From Acetobacteraceae bacterium (lineage in GTDB: Bacteria; Pseudomonadota; Alphaproteobacteria; Acetobacterales; Acetobacteraceae), in the NCBI GenBank assembly GCA_027482245.1, contig JAIXWG010000066.1:62001-126000 (forward strand): a stretch of 64,000 nt of DNA, in the 5' to 3' direction. Numbering within the stretch: the first letter of the stretch is position 1; each line of letters opens with the position of its first letter. The position numbers and the translations under genes were made by a program. The notes below the pieces were generated by a model. That model made no database searches. It was not told the DNA's origin and saw only the letters and a program-made list of their open reading frames with translations. Positions 33,402 through 42,231 of this stretch are shown here, piece after piece.

Positions 33402-34510
33402 TCGGACGCCGGTCGCTGCTGGCATCCCCCGCGCTGCTCGGCGCGGGGTGTGCCAGCGCGCAGGTGCCGCCGCCCATCCCGCAGGCGGCGGCGGGGCCCG
33501 GCCTGCATGCGCGGGCCGCGGCCAAGGGGCTGGCCTTCGGCACCGCCGTCACCACCGGCCAGATGGCGGAACCCGACACCGCCGCCGCCATCCGGGCGGA
33601 ATGCGGGCTGCTGGTCGCGGAATATGAGATGAAGTGGAACCAGCTGGAGCCCAATCGCGGCGACCGGCGCTTCCGCAATCCCGACCGCCTCATGGAATTC
33701 GCCCGCGTCAACCGCATGGGCATGCGCGGCCATACGCTGGTCTGGCACGAAAGCGACCCGGCCTGGATGCCCCGCCTGGAAGCGCGCGGCCTGGCCACTG
33801 CCATGCAGGAGCATATCGAGGCGACGGTCGGCCGCTGGCGCGGCCGCATCGGCACCTGGGACGTGGTAAACGAGGCCGTGCGCGCCGAGGATGGCCGCGT
33901 GGACTGGCTGCGCCGCACCCGGATGCTGGAGGTGCTGGGCCCGGACTACATCCCCATGGCCTTCCGCGCCGCCCGCGCCGCGGACCCGGCCGCGCGCCTC
34001 GCCTACAACGATTTCGGCTGCGAACACGCCACCGTCGCGGCGCGGCGCAAGCGGATGGGCGTGCTGGCGCTGCTGCGCGGCTTGAAGCGGGCCGGCGCGC
34101 CGGTGGATGTGCTGGGGGTGCAGGCGCATCTCCAGGCCGGGCAGCCCTTCGCCGCGGATGAATGGCAGGACTTCCTGTCAGACGTCGCGGAGCTCGGCCT
34201 GACGATCGAGGTGACGGAACTCGACGTGAACGACCGCGCCCTGCCGGCCGACACCGCGCTGCGGGATGCCGGCAGCGCCGACCTGGTGCGGCGCTTCCTG
34301 GAGGCGACGCTCGCCCAGCCCGCCGTGCGCGCCGTGGTCACCTGGGGCCTGTCCGACCGCCACAGCTGGGTGCATGAGGGCCGCCTGCCGGAACACCGAA
34401 GGCGCGACAATGGCCGCGCGCGCCCCCTGCCGCTGGATGAGGCGATGCGCCGCAAGCCGATGTGGCACGCCATCGCCATCGCCTTCGACGGGGCGCCGAC
34501 CCGGGCGTGA
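33398..34510 (+). CDS. Secreted GH10 endo-1,4-beta-xylanase
   Basis: Glycoside hydrolase family 10, cleaving internal beta-1,4 links of xylan. The 370-residue product has the acid/base Glu159 in TWDVVNEA and the nucleophile Glu274 in IEVTELDV, plus RGHTLVWH and GVQAHL blocks. The N-terminus IGRRSLLASPALLGAGCASA resembles a twin-arginine signal; the cysteine makes a lipoprotein possible, but the lipobox is imperfect. The start is a GTG overlapping the gltB stop (GTGA), so it may be read from the glutamate synthase transcript, an unexpected partner. Confident family, inferred substrate. Confidence 0.87.
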   Translation: MIGRRSLLASPALLGAGCASAQVPPPIPQAAAGPGLHARAAAKGLAFGTAVTTGQMAEPDTAAAIRAECGLLVAEYEMKWNQLEPNRGDRRFRNPDRLMEFARVNRMGMRGHTLVWHESDPAWMPRLEARGLATAMQEHIEATVGRWRGRIGTWDVVNEAVRAEDGRVDWLRRTRMLEVLGPDYIPMAFRAARAADPAARLAYNDFGCEHATVAARRKRMGVLALLRGLKRAGAPVDVLGVQAHLQAGQPFAADEWQDFLSDVAELGLTIEVTELDVNDRALPADTALRDAGSADLVRRFLEATLAQPAVRAVVTWGLSDRHSWVHEGRLPEHRRRDNGRARPLPLDEAMRRKPMWHAIAIAFDGAPTRA

Positions 34511-34584
34511 TGACACGGCCTGTTGGCCTGCCGCGTCCCGCATGCGATAGGGCGGGCCTGCCCCGAACCGAAGCGCCAGCCTGC

Positions 34585-35253
34585 ATGCGGATTCTCTATC
34601 ACCTTCCCCTCTCGCCCTTCTCGCGCAAGGTCCGGCTCGCCCTCGCGGAAAAGCGCATCCCCTTCGACCTGCGGGTGGAGAAGGTGTGGGAGCGGCGCGA
34701 CGAATTCCTGGCCGTGAACCCCGCCTGCACCGTGCCCGTGCTGCAGGAGGCGAACGGCCTCTCCATCGTCGATTCCAACGCCATATGCGAGTATCTCGAC
34801 GAGGCCTATCCGGACATGCCGCTGCTGGGCCGGACGCTGGCGGAGCGCGCGGAGGTTCGGCGCCTGGTCGCCTGGTTCGACCAGAAATTCTACGCCGAGG
34901 TCACCCGCAACCTGCTGTTCGAGAAGCAGATGAAGCGCGTTCTGGGGCGCGGCAACCCGGACGCGGCTTCCATCCGCGCGGGCTATGCGAACCTCAAGCC
35001 GCATCTGGAATACATCGGCTGGCTGGCGGAGACGCGGGCCTGGCTGGCGGGGCCGGCGCTGAGCCTGGCGGACCTGGCCGCGGCGGCGCAGCTCTCGGCG
35101 CTGGACTATATCGGGGATTTGGACTGGACGATCTCCGACGGCGCCAAGGACTGGTATGCGCGCATCAAGTCGCGCCCGTCCTTCCGCAACCTGCTGGCGG
35201 ACCGGGTCAGCGGCGTGACGCCGCCCGCGCATTACGCGGACCTCGACTTCTAG
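34585..35253 (+). CDS. Glutathione S-transferase family protein
   Basis: 222-residue cytosolic GST with an N-terminal thioredoxin-like domain (ILYHLPLSPFSRKVRLALAEK; Ser in the SPFSRK position typical of bacterial GSTs; VPVLQEANGLSIVDSNAICEYL carries the cis-Pro and the Ser that bind glutathione) and a helical C-terminal domain (LSLADLAAAAQLSALDYIG). ATG at 34585; there is no strong ribosome-binding site. It follows the xylanase gene by 74 bases. The substrate is not predictable. Confidence 0.9.
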   Translation: MRILYHLPLSPFSRKVRLALAEKRIPFDLRVEKVWERRDEFLAVNPACTVPVLQEANGLSIVDSNAICEYLDEAYPDMPLLGRTLAERAEVRRLVAWFDQKFYAEVTRNLLFEKQMKRVLGRGNPDAASIRAGYANLKPHLEYIGWLAETRAWLAGPALSLADLAAAAQLSALDYIGDLDWTISDGAKDWYARIKSRPSFRNLLADRVSGVTPPAHYADLDF

Positions 35254-35286
35254 AAACCGTCCCGGGGGGCGGACGTTACGCTCCCC

Positions 35287-35604
35287 ATGACGCACCGCCT
35301 CCTCCTCGCCGCCCTCCTTGTCCCGGGCTTCGCCCTGGCCCAGCCCGTCGCGCCGCCCCAGGCCGGTGGCCCGCCGCCGGGCCGGGTGGAGGAGATCGGC
35401 CGGGATGCCGGCCCGGCCAGCCAGCCGCCGCGCACCGACAGCCCCCAGGCGGTGAACCGCGGCACGGACGGATCGGCGGTCGGGCGCGACCAGCCCGCGG
35501 GCACGGGGACGACGCCGCAGGGCTTCCTGGGCGAGAGCACCTCCGGCGCGCGGGACCCCGCGACGCCCCCGGCGGGCGCCCCGCCACAATCCAGGCCGGA
35601 GTGA
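35287..35604 (+). CDS. Small Pro/Gly-rich secreted protein
   Basis: Hypothetical 105-residue protein: signal peptide THRLLLAALLVPGFALAQ followed by a mature part of low complexity rich in Pro, Gly, Ala and Gln without cysteines, predicted to be disordered. It lies 33 bases after the GST gene on the same strand. Only the signal peptide and the codon pattern support it as a real gene; a non-coding alternative cannot be excluded. Confidence 0.5.
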   Translation: MTHRLLLAALLVPGFALAQPVAPPQAGGPPPGRVEEIGRDAGPASQPPRTDSPQAVNRGTDGSAVGRDQPAGTGTTPQGFLGESTSGARDPATPPAGAPPQSRPE

Positions 35605-35678
35605 CAGGCGCCATTCCGCGATTGACATGATAACGGGCGCACGCCCAGCATTGCCGGAAAGGCAATCGAGGGTTGCGC

Positions 35679-36389
35679 ATGAGGCGCCAGCTTTTGCTGC
35701 TGTTGGGTTTGCTGCTGTTTTCGCCGATGGCCCATGCTCAGGCGCCGGGATCGGTGGTGCAGGGCAGCCTGTCGCTGGGCGGCAAGGTCGTGCCGCTGCC
35801 GGCGGGGCCGTGGCGGGTGCTGCATAGCGGCGTCGATGAAGGGCGCACGTCCGACATGACCCGCTCCACCCACTTGAACGAGATGGTGCTGGTGCAAGAA
35901 CGCGGCGGCCAGGCCGCTGCCGTGATCATCGCGCGGGCGGCACAGGAGGCAGGGACGCATTGGAACCCGCATGGCGTCTGCACCAATGCCGGCGCCTTCG
36001 CCCGCCACATCGAATCTGCCGTGCGATCCGCGCTGGACTGCCGGGGCCAGGTGCTGGTCAGCGCCGGTCGGGTGGCCAGCACGCCGGCCTACCTCAACGC
36101 GCTGTATGACGAGGGCCAGCGCCGTCCCGGCTGGATGCCGCCGCGCTGGGTGAGTGCGCAGTTCCTGCTCAGCGAGACGATGCACTACCTCAGCGTGGAG
36201 TACCGCTTCGCGCCAGCCCTCTTCGCCACCGCCGTCAGCACCGCGGCCGGCTGGAACGATGGTGCGCGCGATGCGGCGCAGGAGGCCTTCGTGCAGCGCC
36301 TGGATGCGTGGGGCGGACAGGTGCGGGCGGAACTTCGGCGCGGGCTCTATGGTCGGCAGCCCAGCGCGCCGCTGCCGGCACCCTTCTGA
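35679..36389 (+). CDS. Secreted protein of unknown function
   Basis: 236-residue protein not recognised as a known family. The signal peptide (RRQLLLLLGLLLFSPMAHAQ) is followed by a mature part with GSLSLGGKVVPLPAGPWRVLHSG, two cysteines (GVCTNAG and LDCRG) and a C-terminal helical part. GAGGG sits six bases before the ATG; a small hairpin TTGCC-GGAAA-GGCAA (35651-35665) lies just upstream, and a TTGACA at 35624-35629 lacks a good -10 partner. It converges on lrgB with three bases between the stops. Confidence 0.65.
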   Translation: MRRQLLLLLGLLLFSPMAHAQAPGSVVQGSLSLGGKVVPLPAGPWRVLHSGVDEGRTSDMTRSTHLNEMVLVQERGGQAAAVIIARAAQEAGTHWNPHGVCTNAGAFARHIESAVRSALDCRGQVLVSAGRVASTPAYLNALYDEGQRRPGWMPPRWVSAQFLLSETMHYLSVEYRFAPALFATAVSTAAGWNDGARDAAQEAFVQRLDAWGGQVRAELRRGLYGRQPSAPLPAPF

Positions 36390-36392
36390 CGC

Positions 36393-37112
36393 CTAGCCAA
36401 CGAAAAACCCCCACAGCAGCGGCAGCAGTAGCGCCGTCGCCAGCGCGTTCAGCCCCATCGCCAAGCCACTGAAGGCGCCGGCCGTCGCGTTCACGCTCAG
36501 CGCCCGCGCCGTGCCGATGCCGTGGGAGGCGGTGCCGATGGCGATGCCGCGCGCCCGCCAGTCTCGTACCCCTGCAAGGTCCAGCACCACCGGGCCGAGC
36601 GCGGCGCCGACGATGCCGGACAGGATCACCACCACCGCCGTCAGGCTCGGCAGGCCGCCGATCCGCTCCGCGATGCCCATGGCGACGGGGGTGGTGACGG
36701 AACGCGGCGCGAGGCTCGCCACCACTTCCGGCGCCGCGCCCAGCGCCAGCGCGAGGCCGATGCCCGCCAGCGCCGCGAAGGCCCCGCCCAGGATGATGGA
36801 GGCGCCGGCCGCCAGCGCCGATCGCCGCACCAGCGCGAATTGCCGATGCAGCGGCACGGCCAGCGCCACCGTCGCGGGCCCGAGCAGGAAATGGACGAAC
36901 TGCGCGCCGCTGAAATAGGCGCGGTAGTCGATGCCCGCCGCCAGCAGCCCGCCCGCCAGCAGCGCCACCGCGACCAGCACGGGATTCGCCAGCGGATGCC
37001 GCCCGCACCAGGCATGGACCCGCAGTGCCGCCAGCCAGGCCAGCAGCGTCGCCGTCAGCGCCGCCAGGGGCTCCTGCGCCAGGTAGACCCAGATCTCCGC
37101 CAGCGGCGTCAT
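36393..37112 (-). CDS. lrgB: LrgB/CidB-family membrane protein
   Basis: Polytopic membrane protein of 239 residues from the LrgB/CidB family, linked in other bacteria to holin-like control of murein hydrolases and to export of pyruvate or glycolate. Family blocks are all present: NPVLVAVALL, YFSGAQFVHFLLGPATVALAVPL, APRSVTTPVAMGIAERIGG and GTASHGIGTARAL. The ATG overlaps the stop of the cidA-like gene (ATGA), so the two subunits are coupled. No LytTR or LysR regulator is adjacent. Confidence 0.9.
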   Translation of the reverse strand: MTPLAEIWVYLAQEPLAALTATLLAWLAALRVHAWCGRHPLANPVLVAVALLAGGLLAAGIDYRAYFSGAQFVHFLLGPATVALAVPLHRQFALVRRSALAAGASIILGGAFAALAGIGLALALGAAPEVVASLAPRSVTTPVAMGIAERIGGLPSLTAVVVILSGIVGAALGPVVLDLAGVRDWRARGIAIGTASHGIGTARALSVNATAGAFSGLAMGLNALATALLLPLLWGFFVG

Positions 37113-37456
37113 TCGCCGTCCTTCGGCAACAGCGCCTGGGCGATCCGCCCCGTCGCGGCGATGGCGGCCAGCGTGCCGGCCAGGATGGCGAGTGACAGCG
37201 GTGCCCAGTCCCGCGCCAGCACCGGCAGGAACAGCACCACGCCGACCCCCGCCGGCACGAAGAGCAGGCCGAGATTGCCGAGCAGCGCATCCGCCGCGCC
37301 GCCCAGCGCCGCCGGTGCCGGCCTGCGGCGGACCAGCAGCACCAGGAACAGGATCACCATGCCGACCACGGGGCCGGGCACCGGCAGGTGCAGCGCGCGC
37401 GTCGCGATCTCACCGGCCAGCTGGCAGACCAGCAGGGCGGTGATGGCGCCAATCAC
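37109..37456 (-). CDS. cidA: CidA/LrgA-family holin-like protein
   Basis: 115-residue membrane protein with about four helices and the CidA/LrgA signature (LVCQLAGEIATRALHLPVPGPVVGM, LLFVPAGVGVVLFL). It is the partner of the LrgB-like protein encoded immediately downstream with a four-base overlap. Translation starts at GTG, ten bases after the stop of the TPR gene, so the three genes are probably one transcript. Confidence 0.88.
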   Translation of the reverse strand: MIGAITALLVCQLAGEIATRALHLPVPGPVVGMVILFLVLLVRRRPAPAALGGAADALLGNLGLLFVPAGVGVVLFLPVLARDWAPLSLAILAGTLAAIAATGRIAQALLPKDGE

Positions 37457-37466
37457 GGGAAGGGGG

Positions 37467-38300
37467 TCAACGGCGGAAGGGCCCGGCCTCGTTCAGCGCC
37501 AGGTTCTGCGCGGCGAGGTCCGCGGTCGGGCTGTCCGGCGACAGCTCGATCGCCCGCTCCCAATCCTCCCGCGCCCCCGCGCTGTCGCCGCGGAGCTGGC
37601 GGATGATGCCGCGTTCCAGCAGCGCCTCCGCGTAGTTGGGGTCGAGTGCCAGGGCGCGGTCGATGTCCCGTGCCGCATTGTCCACGCGGTCCAGGTGGCG
37701 CCAGGCGGCGGCGCGGAAGACCAGCGCCTCCGTCCGCTCCGCATCCAGCACCAGCGCCCGGTCCAGATCCTCCAGCGCCTCCCGGTAGCGGGAGAGGGCG
37801 CCGAGCGTCACGGCGCGGTCGGTCAGCAGGTCCGGGTCATCGGGCGACAGGCTCAGGGCGAGCGTGGCGGCGGCATAGGCGCGGTCGCCTTCGCCCGCCA
37901 TCAGCCAGGCCTGCGTCGCCTGGGCGAAGACGGCGGCGCGGGCCGAACTGCCGGCGCGGGAGTTGCGGGCAAGCACCTCCAGCTGCCGCGCCGCCTGCAC
38001 CGGTTCGCCCAGCGCCAGCATGGCGATGGCCAGGCAGTGGCGCGCCCCCTCTCCGCCACCCTCGGCTTCCCAGGCCTCCGCGAAGCTGCGGGCCTCCACG
38101 GCGTCGGTGCGGGCCAGGGTCATGCAGCGTTCGCTGCGCGGGCTGCCATCCAGGCGCGGCGGCTCCGGCGGCGTCGGCAGCGCTTCCTCGGCGGTCAGGG
38201 CAGGGCTGGGCAGTACCATGATCCAGGTGAACGCCGCCCCCGCCGCCAGCGCGGCGGCGGCGAAGGCGCCGAGGAGCATGGTGCGGGCAGGGCGTCGCAT
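37467..38300 (-). CDS. Membrane-anchored TPR protein
   Basis: 277-residue protein with an N-terminal signal anchor (MLLGAFAAAALAAGAAFTWIMVL), a Pro-rich stretch, and at least four tetratricopeptide repeats from about residue 80, clearest in AYAAATLALSLSPDDPDLLTD, YREALEDLDRALVLDAERTEA, NAARDIDRALALDPNYAEA and GAREDWERAIELSPDSP. TPRs usually mediate protein contacts, so it may be a periplasmic scaffold. It precedes cidA-lrgB by ten bases; a functional link is inference. Confidence 0.78.
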   Translation of the reverse strand: MRRPARTMLLGAFAAAALAAGAAFTWIMVLPSPALTAEEALPTPPEPPRLDGSPRSERCMTLARTDAVEARSFAEAWEAEGGGEGARHCLAIAMLALGEPVQAARQLEVLARNSRAGSSARAAVFAQATQAWLMAGEGDRAYAAATLALSLSPDDPDLLTDRAVTLGALSRYREALEDLDRALVLDAERTEALVFRAAAWRHLDRVDNAARDIDRALALDPNYAEALLERGIIRQLRGDSAGAREDWERAIELSPDSPTADLAAQNLALNEAGPFRR

Positions 38301-38381
38301 GGCCCGCTTCTATACCACCTTTCGCGATACGGGAATCGCCGGCGGAGAATCGCGCCCGCGTTCAACCCTTGGTGGTTGGCA

Positions 38382-39350
38382 TCAGTCCGCCACGATGCGG
38401 TGTTCCCGCACCACCTTTCCCCAGCGTTCGTATTCGCTGGCGACGAAGGCGCCGAATTCCGCCGGCGCCATGGCGCGGGGCGTCATGCCGATGCCGGCCA
38501 GCCTTTCCCGCACGCCGGCATCGGCGAGGGTGGCGGCCAAATCCGCGTCGATCCGCGCGACGATCGCCTCCGGCGTCCGCGCCGGCGCCAACACGCCGAC
38601 CCAGCTATCCGCGGCGAAGCCCGGAAAGCCCTGCTCCGCCACCGTCGGAACGGTCGGATGCACCGCGGATCGCTCGGCGCCCGACAGGGCGATGCCGCGC
38701 AGCGACCCCGCCGTGACATGCGGCCCGACCGCGACGGTGGAGGTGATGACCAGCGGCACCTGACCGCCGAGCGCCGCCTGCACGGCCGGCCCCCCGCCGC
38801 GGAAGGGCACATGGGTGAAGCGCGCGCCGGTCAGCGTGGACAACTGCGCCATCATCAGGTGGCCGGTGGAGCCGTTGCCGATGGTGCCGTAATGCGGGCC
38901 CTCTCCCACACGCCCCGCCGCGATCACATCGGCCAGGGTCCGGAAGGGGGCGGAGGGATGCGCCGCCATCAGCACCGGCGCGCCACCGATGAAGCCGACC
39001 GGCGCGAAATCCGCCAGCGTGTCGAAGGGCATGCGCGGCACCATGTGCGGGTTCACCGCATGGGTGGACAGCGCGAAGAGCAGCGTATGGCCATCGGCCG
39101 GGCTGCGGACCACGGCCTCAGCCCCGATGAGGCCGGAGGCGCCGCCGCGATTCTCCACCACCACCTGCCGGCCGAGCTTCTCCGACAGCACCGGCGCGAC
39201 GAGGCGCGCCACCGTGTCCACCGTGCCGCCGGGCGGGAAGTTCACGACGGCGCGGATCGGCCGGTCCTGCGGGAAAGCCTGGGCGCGTGCCGCCAGAGGC
39301 GTGGCGAGGCCGGCTCCGGCCAGGGCGAGGGCGTGGCGACGACGCAGCAT
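38382..39350 (-). CDS. Bug-family (TctC-type) periplasmic solute-binding receptor
   Basis: Second orphan tripartite tricarboxylate receptor in the window (322 residues). Signal peptide LRRRHALALAGAGLATPLAARAQ, possibly twin-arginine. Family blocks: FPQDRPIRAVVNFPPGGTVD, VVVENRGGASGLIGAEAVVRS, YGTIGNGSTGHLMMAQL, FTHVPFRGGGPAVQAALGG and VPTVAEQGFPGF. No tctA/tctB neighbours. It is divergent from the SDR gene across 120 bases. The ligand is unknown. Confidence 0.9.
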   Translation of the reverse strand: MLRRRHALALAGAGLATPLAARAQAFPQDRPIRAVVNFPPGGTVDTVARLVAPVLSEKLGRQVVVENRGGASGLIGAEAVVRSPADGHTLLFALSTHAVNPHMVPRMPFDTLADFAPVGFIGGAPVLMAAHPSAPFRTLADVIAAGRVGEGPHYGTIGNGSTGHLMMAQLSTLTGARFTHVPFRGGGPAVQAALGGQVPLVITSTVAVGPHVTAGSLRGIALSGAERSAVHPTVPTVAEQGFPGFAADSWVGVLAPARTPEAIVARIDADLAATLADAGVRERLAGIGMTPRAMAPAEFGAFVASEYERWGKVVREHRIVAD

Positions 39351-39470
39351 GCGGGACGTTTCCTGTCTTGTTTGTAATGCGCGACCATGGCGGAACGATC
39401 GCGGTTGCCGCAACCCCTTTGCAGCCGCGCCGCCGCGGCGCACATCGGCGGGGAGAGCAGGGGGGTTGGC

Positions 39471-40319
39471 ATGGCGGATCGTCTGGTGGTGGCGGGTCTC
39501 GGCTACAGCGGCGGCGCGATCGCGCGGGAGGCCGTCGCGGCCGGCTTCGCCGTGACCGGCACGGCCCGCGACCCCGCCCGCGCCGCGCCGCCGCCGGGCG
39601 TCACGGTCGTGGCCTTCGCGGAGGCCGGCGCGGCGATCCGGGCGGCGACGCACCTCGTCGTCACCGCGGCACCCGGCGAAGCCGGCGACCCGGTGCTGGC
39701 CGCCCATGCCGGGGCCATCGCATCCGCCCCGGGGCTCCGCTGGATCGGCTACCTCTCCACCACCGGCGTCTATGGCGATCGCGGCGGCGGCAGCGTCGAT
39801 GAGACGACGGCGCCCGCGCCAGGCCAGGACCGGTCGAAGCGGCGGCTGGAGGCGGAGGAGGCCTGGCGCGCGGCAGCGGGTGGGCGGGCGCTCGACCTGT
39901 TCCGCGTCGGCGGCATCTACGGGCCGGGGCGCTCGTCGCTGGATGAGGTGCGGTCCGGCACGGCCTGGCGTGTGGTGAAGCCGGGCCATGCCTTCAGCCG
40001 CATCCACCGGGACGACATCGCCCTGGCCGTGGCCGCGGCGGCGCGGCGGCCGGATGGCGTTCGCGTGCTGCACCTCGTGGACGACGAACCGGCGCCGTCG
40101 GCCGATGTGGTGGCGGAAGCTGCGCGGCTGCTCGGGGTCGAACCGCCGCCCGCGCTGCCCTTCGACCAGGCCGCGCCACGCATGTCCCCCATGGCGCTGT
40201 CCTTCTGGTCGGAGAACCGCGTGGTGCGGAACGCCGCGACCAAGGCCGCGCTCGGCATCGCATGGCGCTGCCCGACCTACCGGGAGGGGCTGGCGCGCAT
40301 CCTGGCGGCGGGGGGCTAG
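39471..40319 (+). CDS. NAD-dependent epimerase/SDR-family protein (YeeZ-like)
   Basis: 282-residue extended-SDR-like protein with N-terminal LVVAGLGYSGGAIAREAV (a GxGxxG-type nucleotide loop), then WIGYLSTTGVYGDRGGGSVDET (a Ser/Thr-rich active-site strand), FRVGGIYGPGRSSL and FSRIHRDDIALAVAAA. The layout resembles YeeZ-type nucleoside-diphosphate-sugar epimerase relatives whose substrates are mostly unknown. GGGGGG lies just before the ATG. Its TAG overlaps the TAG of the convergent hydrolase gene inside one CTAG. Confidence 0.8.
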   Translation: MADRLVVAGLGYSGGAIAREAVAAGFAVTGTARDPARAAPPPGVTVVAFAEAGAAIRAATHLVVTAAPGEAGDPVLAAHAGAIASAPGLRWIGYLSTTGVYGDRGGGSVDETTAPAPGQDRSKRRLEAEEAWRAAAGGRALDLFRVGGIYGPGRSSLDEVRSGTAWRVVKPGHAFSRIHRDDIALAVAAAARRPDGVRVLHLVDDEPAPSADVVAEAARLLGVEPPPALPFDQAAPRMSPMALSFWSENRVVRNAATKAALGIAWRCPTYREGLARILAAGG

Positions 40320-41050
40320 GCCAGCAGGCTGTCCACGGTCTCGGCCAACAGGCGCAGATCCTCCGGCCGGGACAGGCGGTGGTCACCATCCTTGATCAGC
40401 GTGACCCGCGCATCGCCCTGCGCCAGCGTGTCCAGGATGCGGATGGCGTGGCGCCAGGGGACGTCGGGGTCCGCCATGCCCTGCAGGATGCGGACGGGGC
40501 AGGGCAGGTCGATCGGCGCGTCCAGCACCGACTGCCGCTTGCCGTCCTCGATCAGCGCCCGCGTCACCGGCGTCGGCTCTCCGTACTGGCTCGGCAGCTG
40601 GATGATGCCGTCGCGCATCAGCGCCTGCCGCGCCTCCGCCGGCAGGGCGGGCCACAGCAGCGTCTCCGTGAAGTCGGGCGCGGGGGCGATGCCGATGAGG
40701 CCCGCGAGCCGCGCCGCCCGCTGGCGCGCGATCAGCAGCGCAATCCAGCCGCCCATGGAGGAGCCGACCAGGATCTGCGGCCCCTCCGTCAGCGCGTCGA
40801 ACAGCGCCAGCGCATCGGCCGCCCACTGCCCGATGGTGCCGTCCTCGAACCGGCCATCGCTTTCGCCGTGGCCCGAATAGTCCAGGCGGAGGAAGGCCTG
40901 GCCGCGGGCGGCGCAGTGGTCGCGCAGGAAGATCGCCTTCGACCCCTGCATGTCGCTGCGGAAGCCCGGCAGGAACACCACGCCGGGGCCGCGCCCGGGC
41001 AGGCGTGCCCAGGCGAGGCGGCCGTCGAAGCGGCCTGTCTCCTCCTTCAT
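40316..41050 (-). CDS. Alpha/beta-fold hydrolase
   Basis: 244-residue alpha/beta hydrolase with oxyanion segment VVFLPGFRSDMQGSKA, nucleophile elbow VGSSMGGW, and catalytic His in KDGDHRLSRPEDL; the Asp is likely in ADPDVPW. This resembles the family of short serine hydrolases close to prolyl-oligopeptidase-like/ABHD10 depalmitoylases. The ATG at 41050 lies 20 bases after the stop of the FAH-family gene, so the two are probably cotranscribed. Substrate unknown. Confidence 0.85.
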   Translation of the reverse strand: MKEETGRFDGRLAWARLPGRGPGVVFLPGFRSDMQGSKAIFLRDHCAARGQAFLRLDYSGHGESDGRFEDGTIGQWAADALALFDALTEGPQILVGSSMGGWIALLIARQRAARLAGLIGIAPAPDFTETLLWPALPAEARQALMRDGIIQLPSQYGEPTPVTRALIEDGKRQSVLDAPIDLPCPVRILQGMADPDVPWRHAIRILDTLAQGDARVTLIKDGDHRLSRPEDLRLLAETVDSLLA

Positions 41051-41070
41051 CGCCGCTGGCGGCGTGGCGC

Positions 41071-42231
41071 TCACCGCGGCAGGCCCCGGCGCGCCAGATT
41101 CGCCATCAGCGCGCCGATGCCGAAGGTCCAGGGCGGGCATTCATCGGTGCGGTCCACCTCATTCTCCAGCGCGCCGAGGCGGGGGGAGGCGATCCGCACC
41201 ACGTCCCCGGGCTGGTGCGTGAAGCCCATGCCCGGCGCGCCGCGATCCTTGGTCGGCGAGAAGGGCGTGCCGAGGAACAGCACTGCGCCATCGGGATACT
41301 GGTGGTGCGGCCCGATCATCTGGCCGACCACATCCGCGGGATCGCGGCTGATGGCGCCGACGCGGCCGGATTCGGACAGGTGGAAGCCGTCGCGGCCCGT
41401 GATGGTCAGCGTGATCTCCGCCTGGCGCACATCCTCCAGCGTGAAGCCGGCGTCGAAGAGGCGGATCATCGGGCCGAGCGCGCAGCTCGCATTGTTGTCC
41501 TTGGCGCGGCCGAGCAGCAGGGCCGAACGCCCCTCCACGTCGCGCAGGTTGACGTCGTTGCCGAGCGTGGCGCCGACGATCTTCCCGCGCCCATTCACCA
41601 CCATCACCGCCTCGGGCTCCGGGTTCGACCAGTGGCTGATCGGGTGCACGCCGACCTTGGCGCCGGTGCCGACGGCGGACAGCACGGGCGACTTGGTGAA
41701 GATCTCCGCATCCGCGCCGATGCCGACCTCCAGGTACTGGCTCCACCATCCCTTGGCGACGAGCGCGGCCTTCACCGCCATCGCCTCCGCACTGCCGGGG
41801 ACCAGGTTCTGCAGATCGTCGCCGATGATGGCGCGGACCTCGCCCCGCACGGCATCGGCCTGGGAGGCATCACCGCGGCAGCGCTCCTCGATCACGCGTT
41901 CCAGCATGGAGCGCACATAGGTGACGCCGGCCGCCTTGATGGCCTGGAGGTCGATGGGGGCGATGACCCAGGGCTTTTCCGGGTTTCGCGCGCCGTGCCG
42001 CGCGTTGGCCAGCGCGGCGGGCAGGTCCAGCGCCGCGGGCACGCCCTGGGCGCGGATGGCGGCGACCGGATCCTCGCTGTTCAGCCAGGCGCTGGCGGTG
42101 CCGAAGGCGGGCGTCATGTCGAAGGCGGCGCCGCCGAGCAGCGCGAAGACCGAGGGGCCGTCGGGCGTCTGCACCCGCAGCGCGAAGGCGCCATCCTTCC
42201 AATCCTCGGGCAGGCTGTGCGTCGTCGTCAT
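41071..42231 (-). CDS. Fumarylacetoacetate hydrolase-family protein, 2-keto-3-deoxypentonate dehydratase (XylX)-like
   Basis: 386-residue FAH-superfamily enzyme. The C-terminal domain has the metal ligands in WSQYLEVGIGADAEIF and the following GNDVNLRDVEGRSALLL, SRDPADVVGQM and HQYPDGAVLFLGTPFSPTKD blocks. Length and these blocks resemble, from memory, the Caulobacter XylX/2-keto-3-deoxy-xylonate dehydratase group more than hydrolytic FAH enzymes; that subfamily call is inference. It is divergent from a sugar ABC importer across 180 bases, which fits a role in pentose oxidation. Confidence 0.82.
   Translation of the reverse strand: MTTTHSLPEDWKDGAFALRVQTPDGPSVFALLGGAAFDMTPAFGTASAWLNSEDPVAAIRAQGVPAALDLPAALANARHGARNPEKPWVIAPIDLQAIKAAGVTYVRSMLERVIEERCRGDASQADAVRGEVRAIIGDDLQNLVPGSAEAMAVKAALVAKGWWSQYLEVGIGADAEIFTKSPVLSAVGTGAKVGVHPISHWSNPEPEAVMVVNGRGKIVGATLGNDVNLRDVEGRSALLLGRAKDNNASCALGPMIRLFDAGFTLEDVRQAEITLTITGRDGFHLSESGRVGAISRDPADVVGQMIGPHHQYPDGAVLFLGTPFSPTKDRGAPGMGFTHQPGDVVRIASPRLGALENEVDRTDECPPWTFGIGALMANLARRGLPR

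Noticed and set aside
30492..33425. 977-codon open frame antisense to gltB
   Set aside because: The plus strand encodes a perfect gltB; the antisense frame has His/Ala/Arg/Gly-rich composition typical of GC-rich shadow frames and no recognisable domain.
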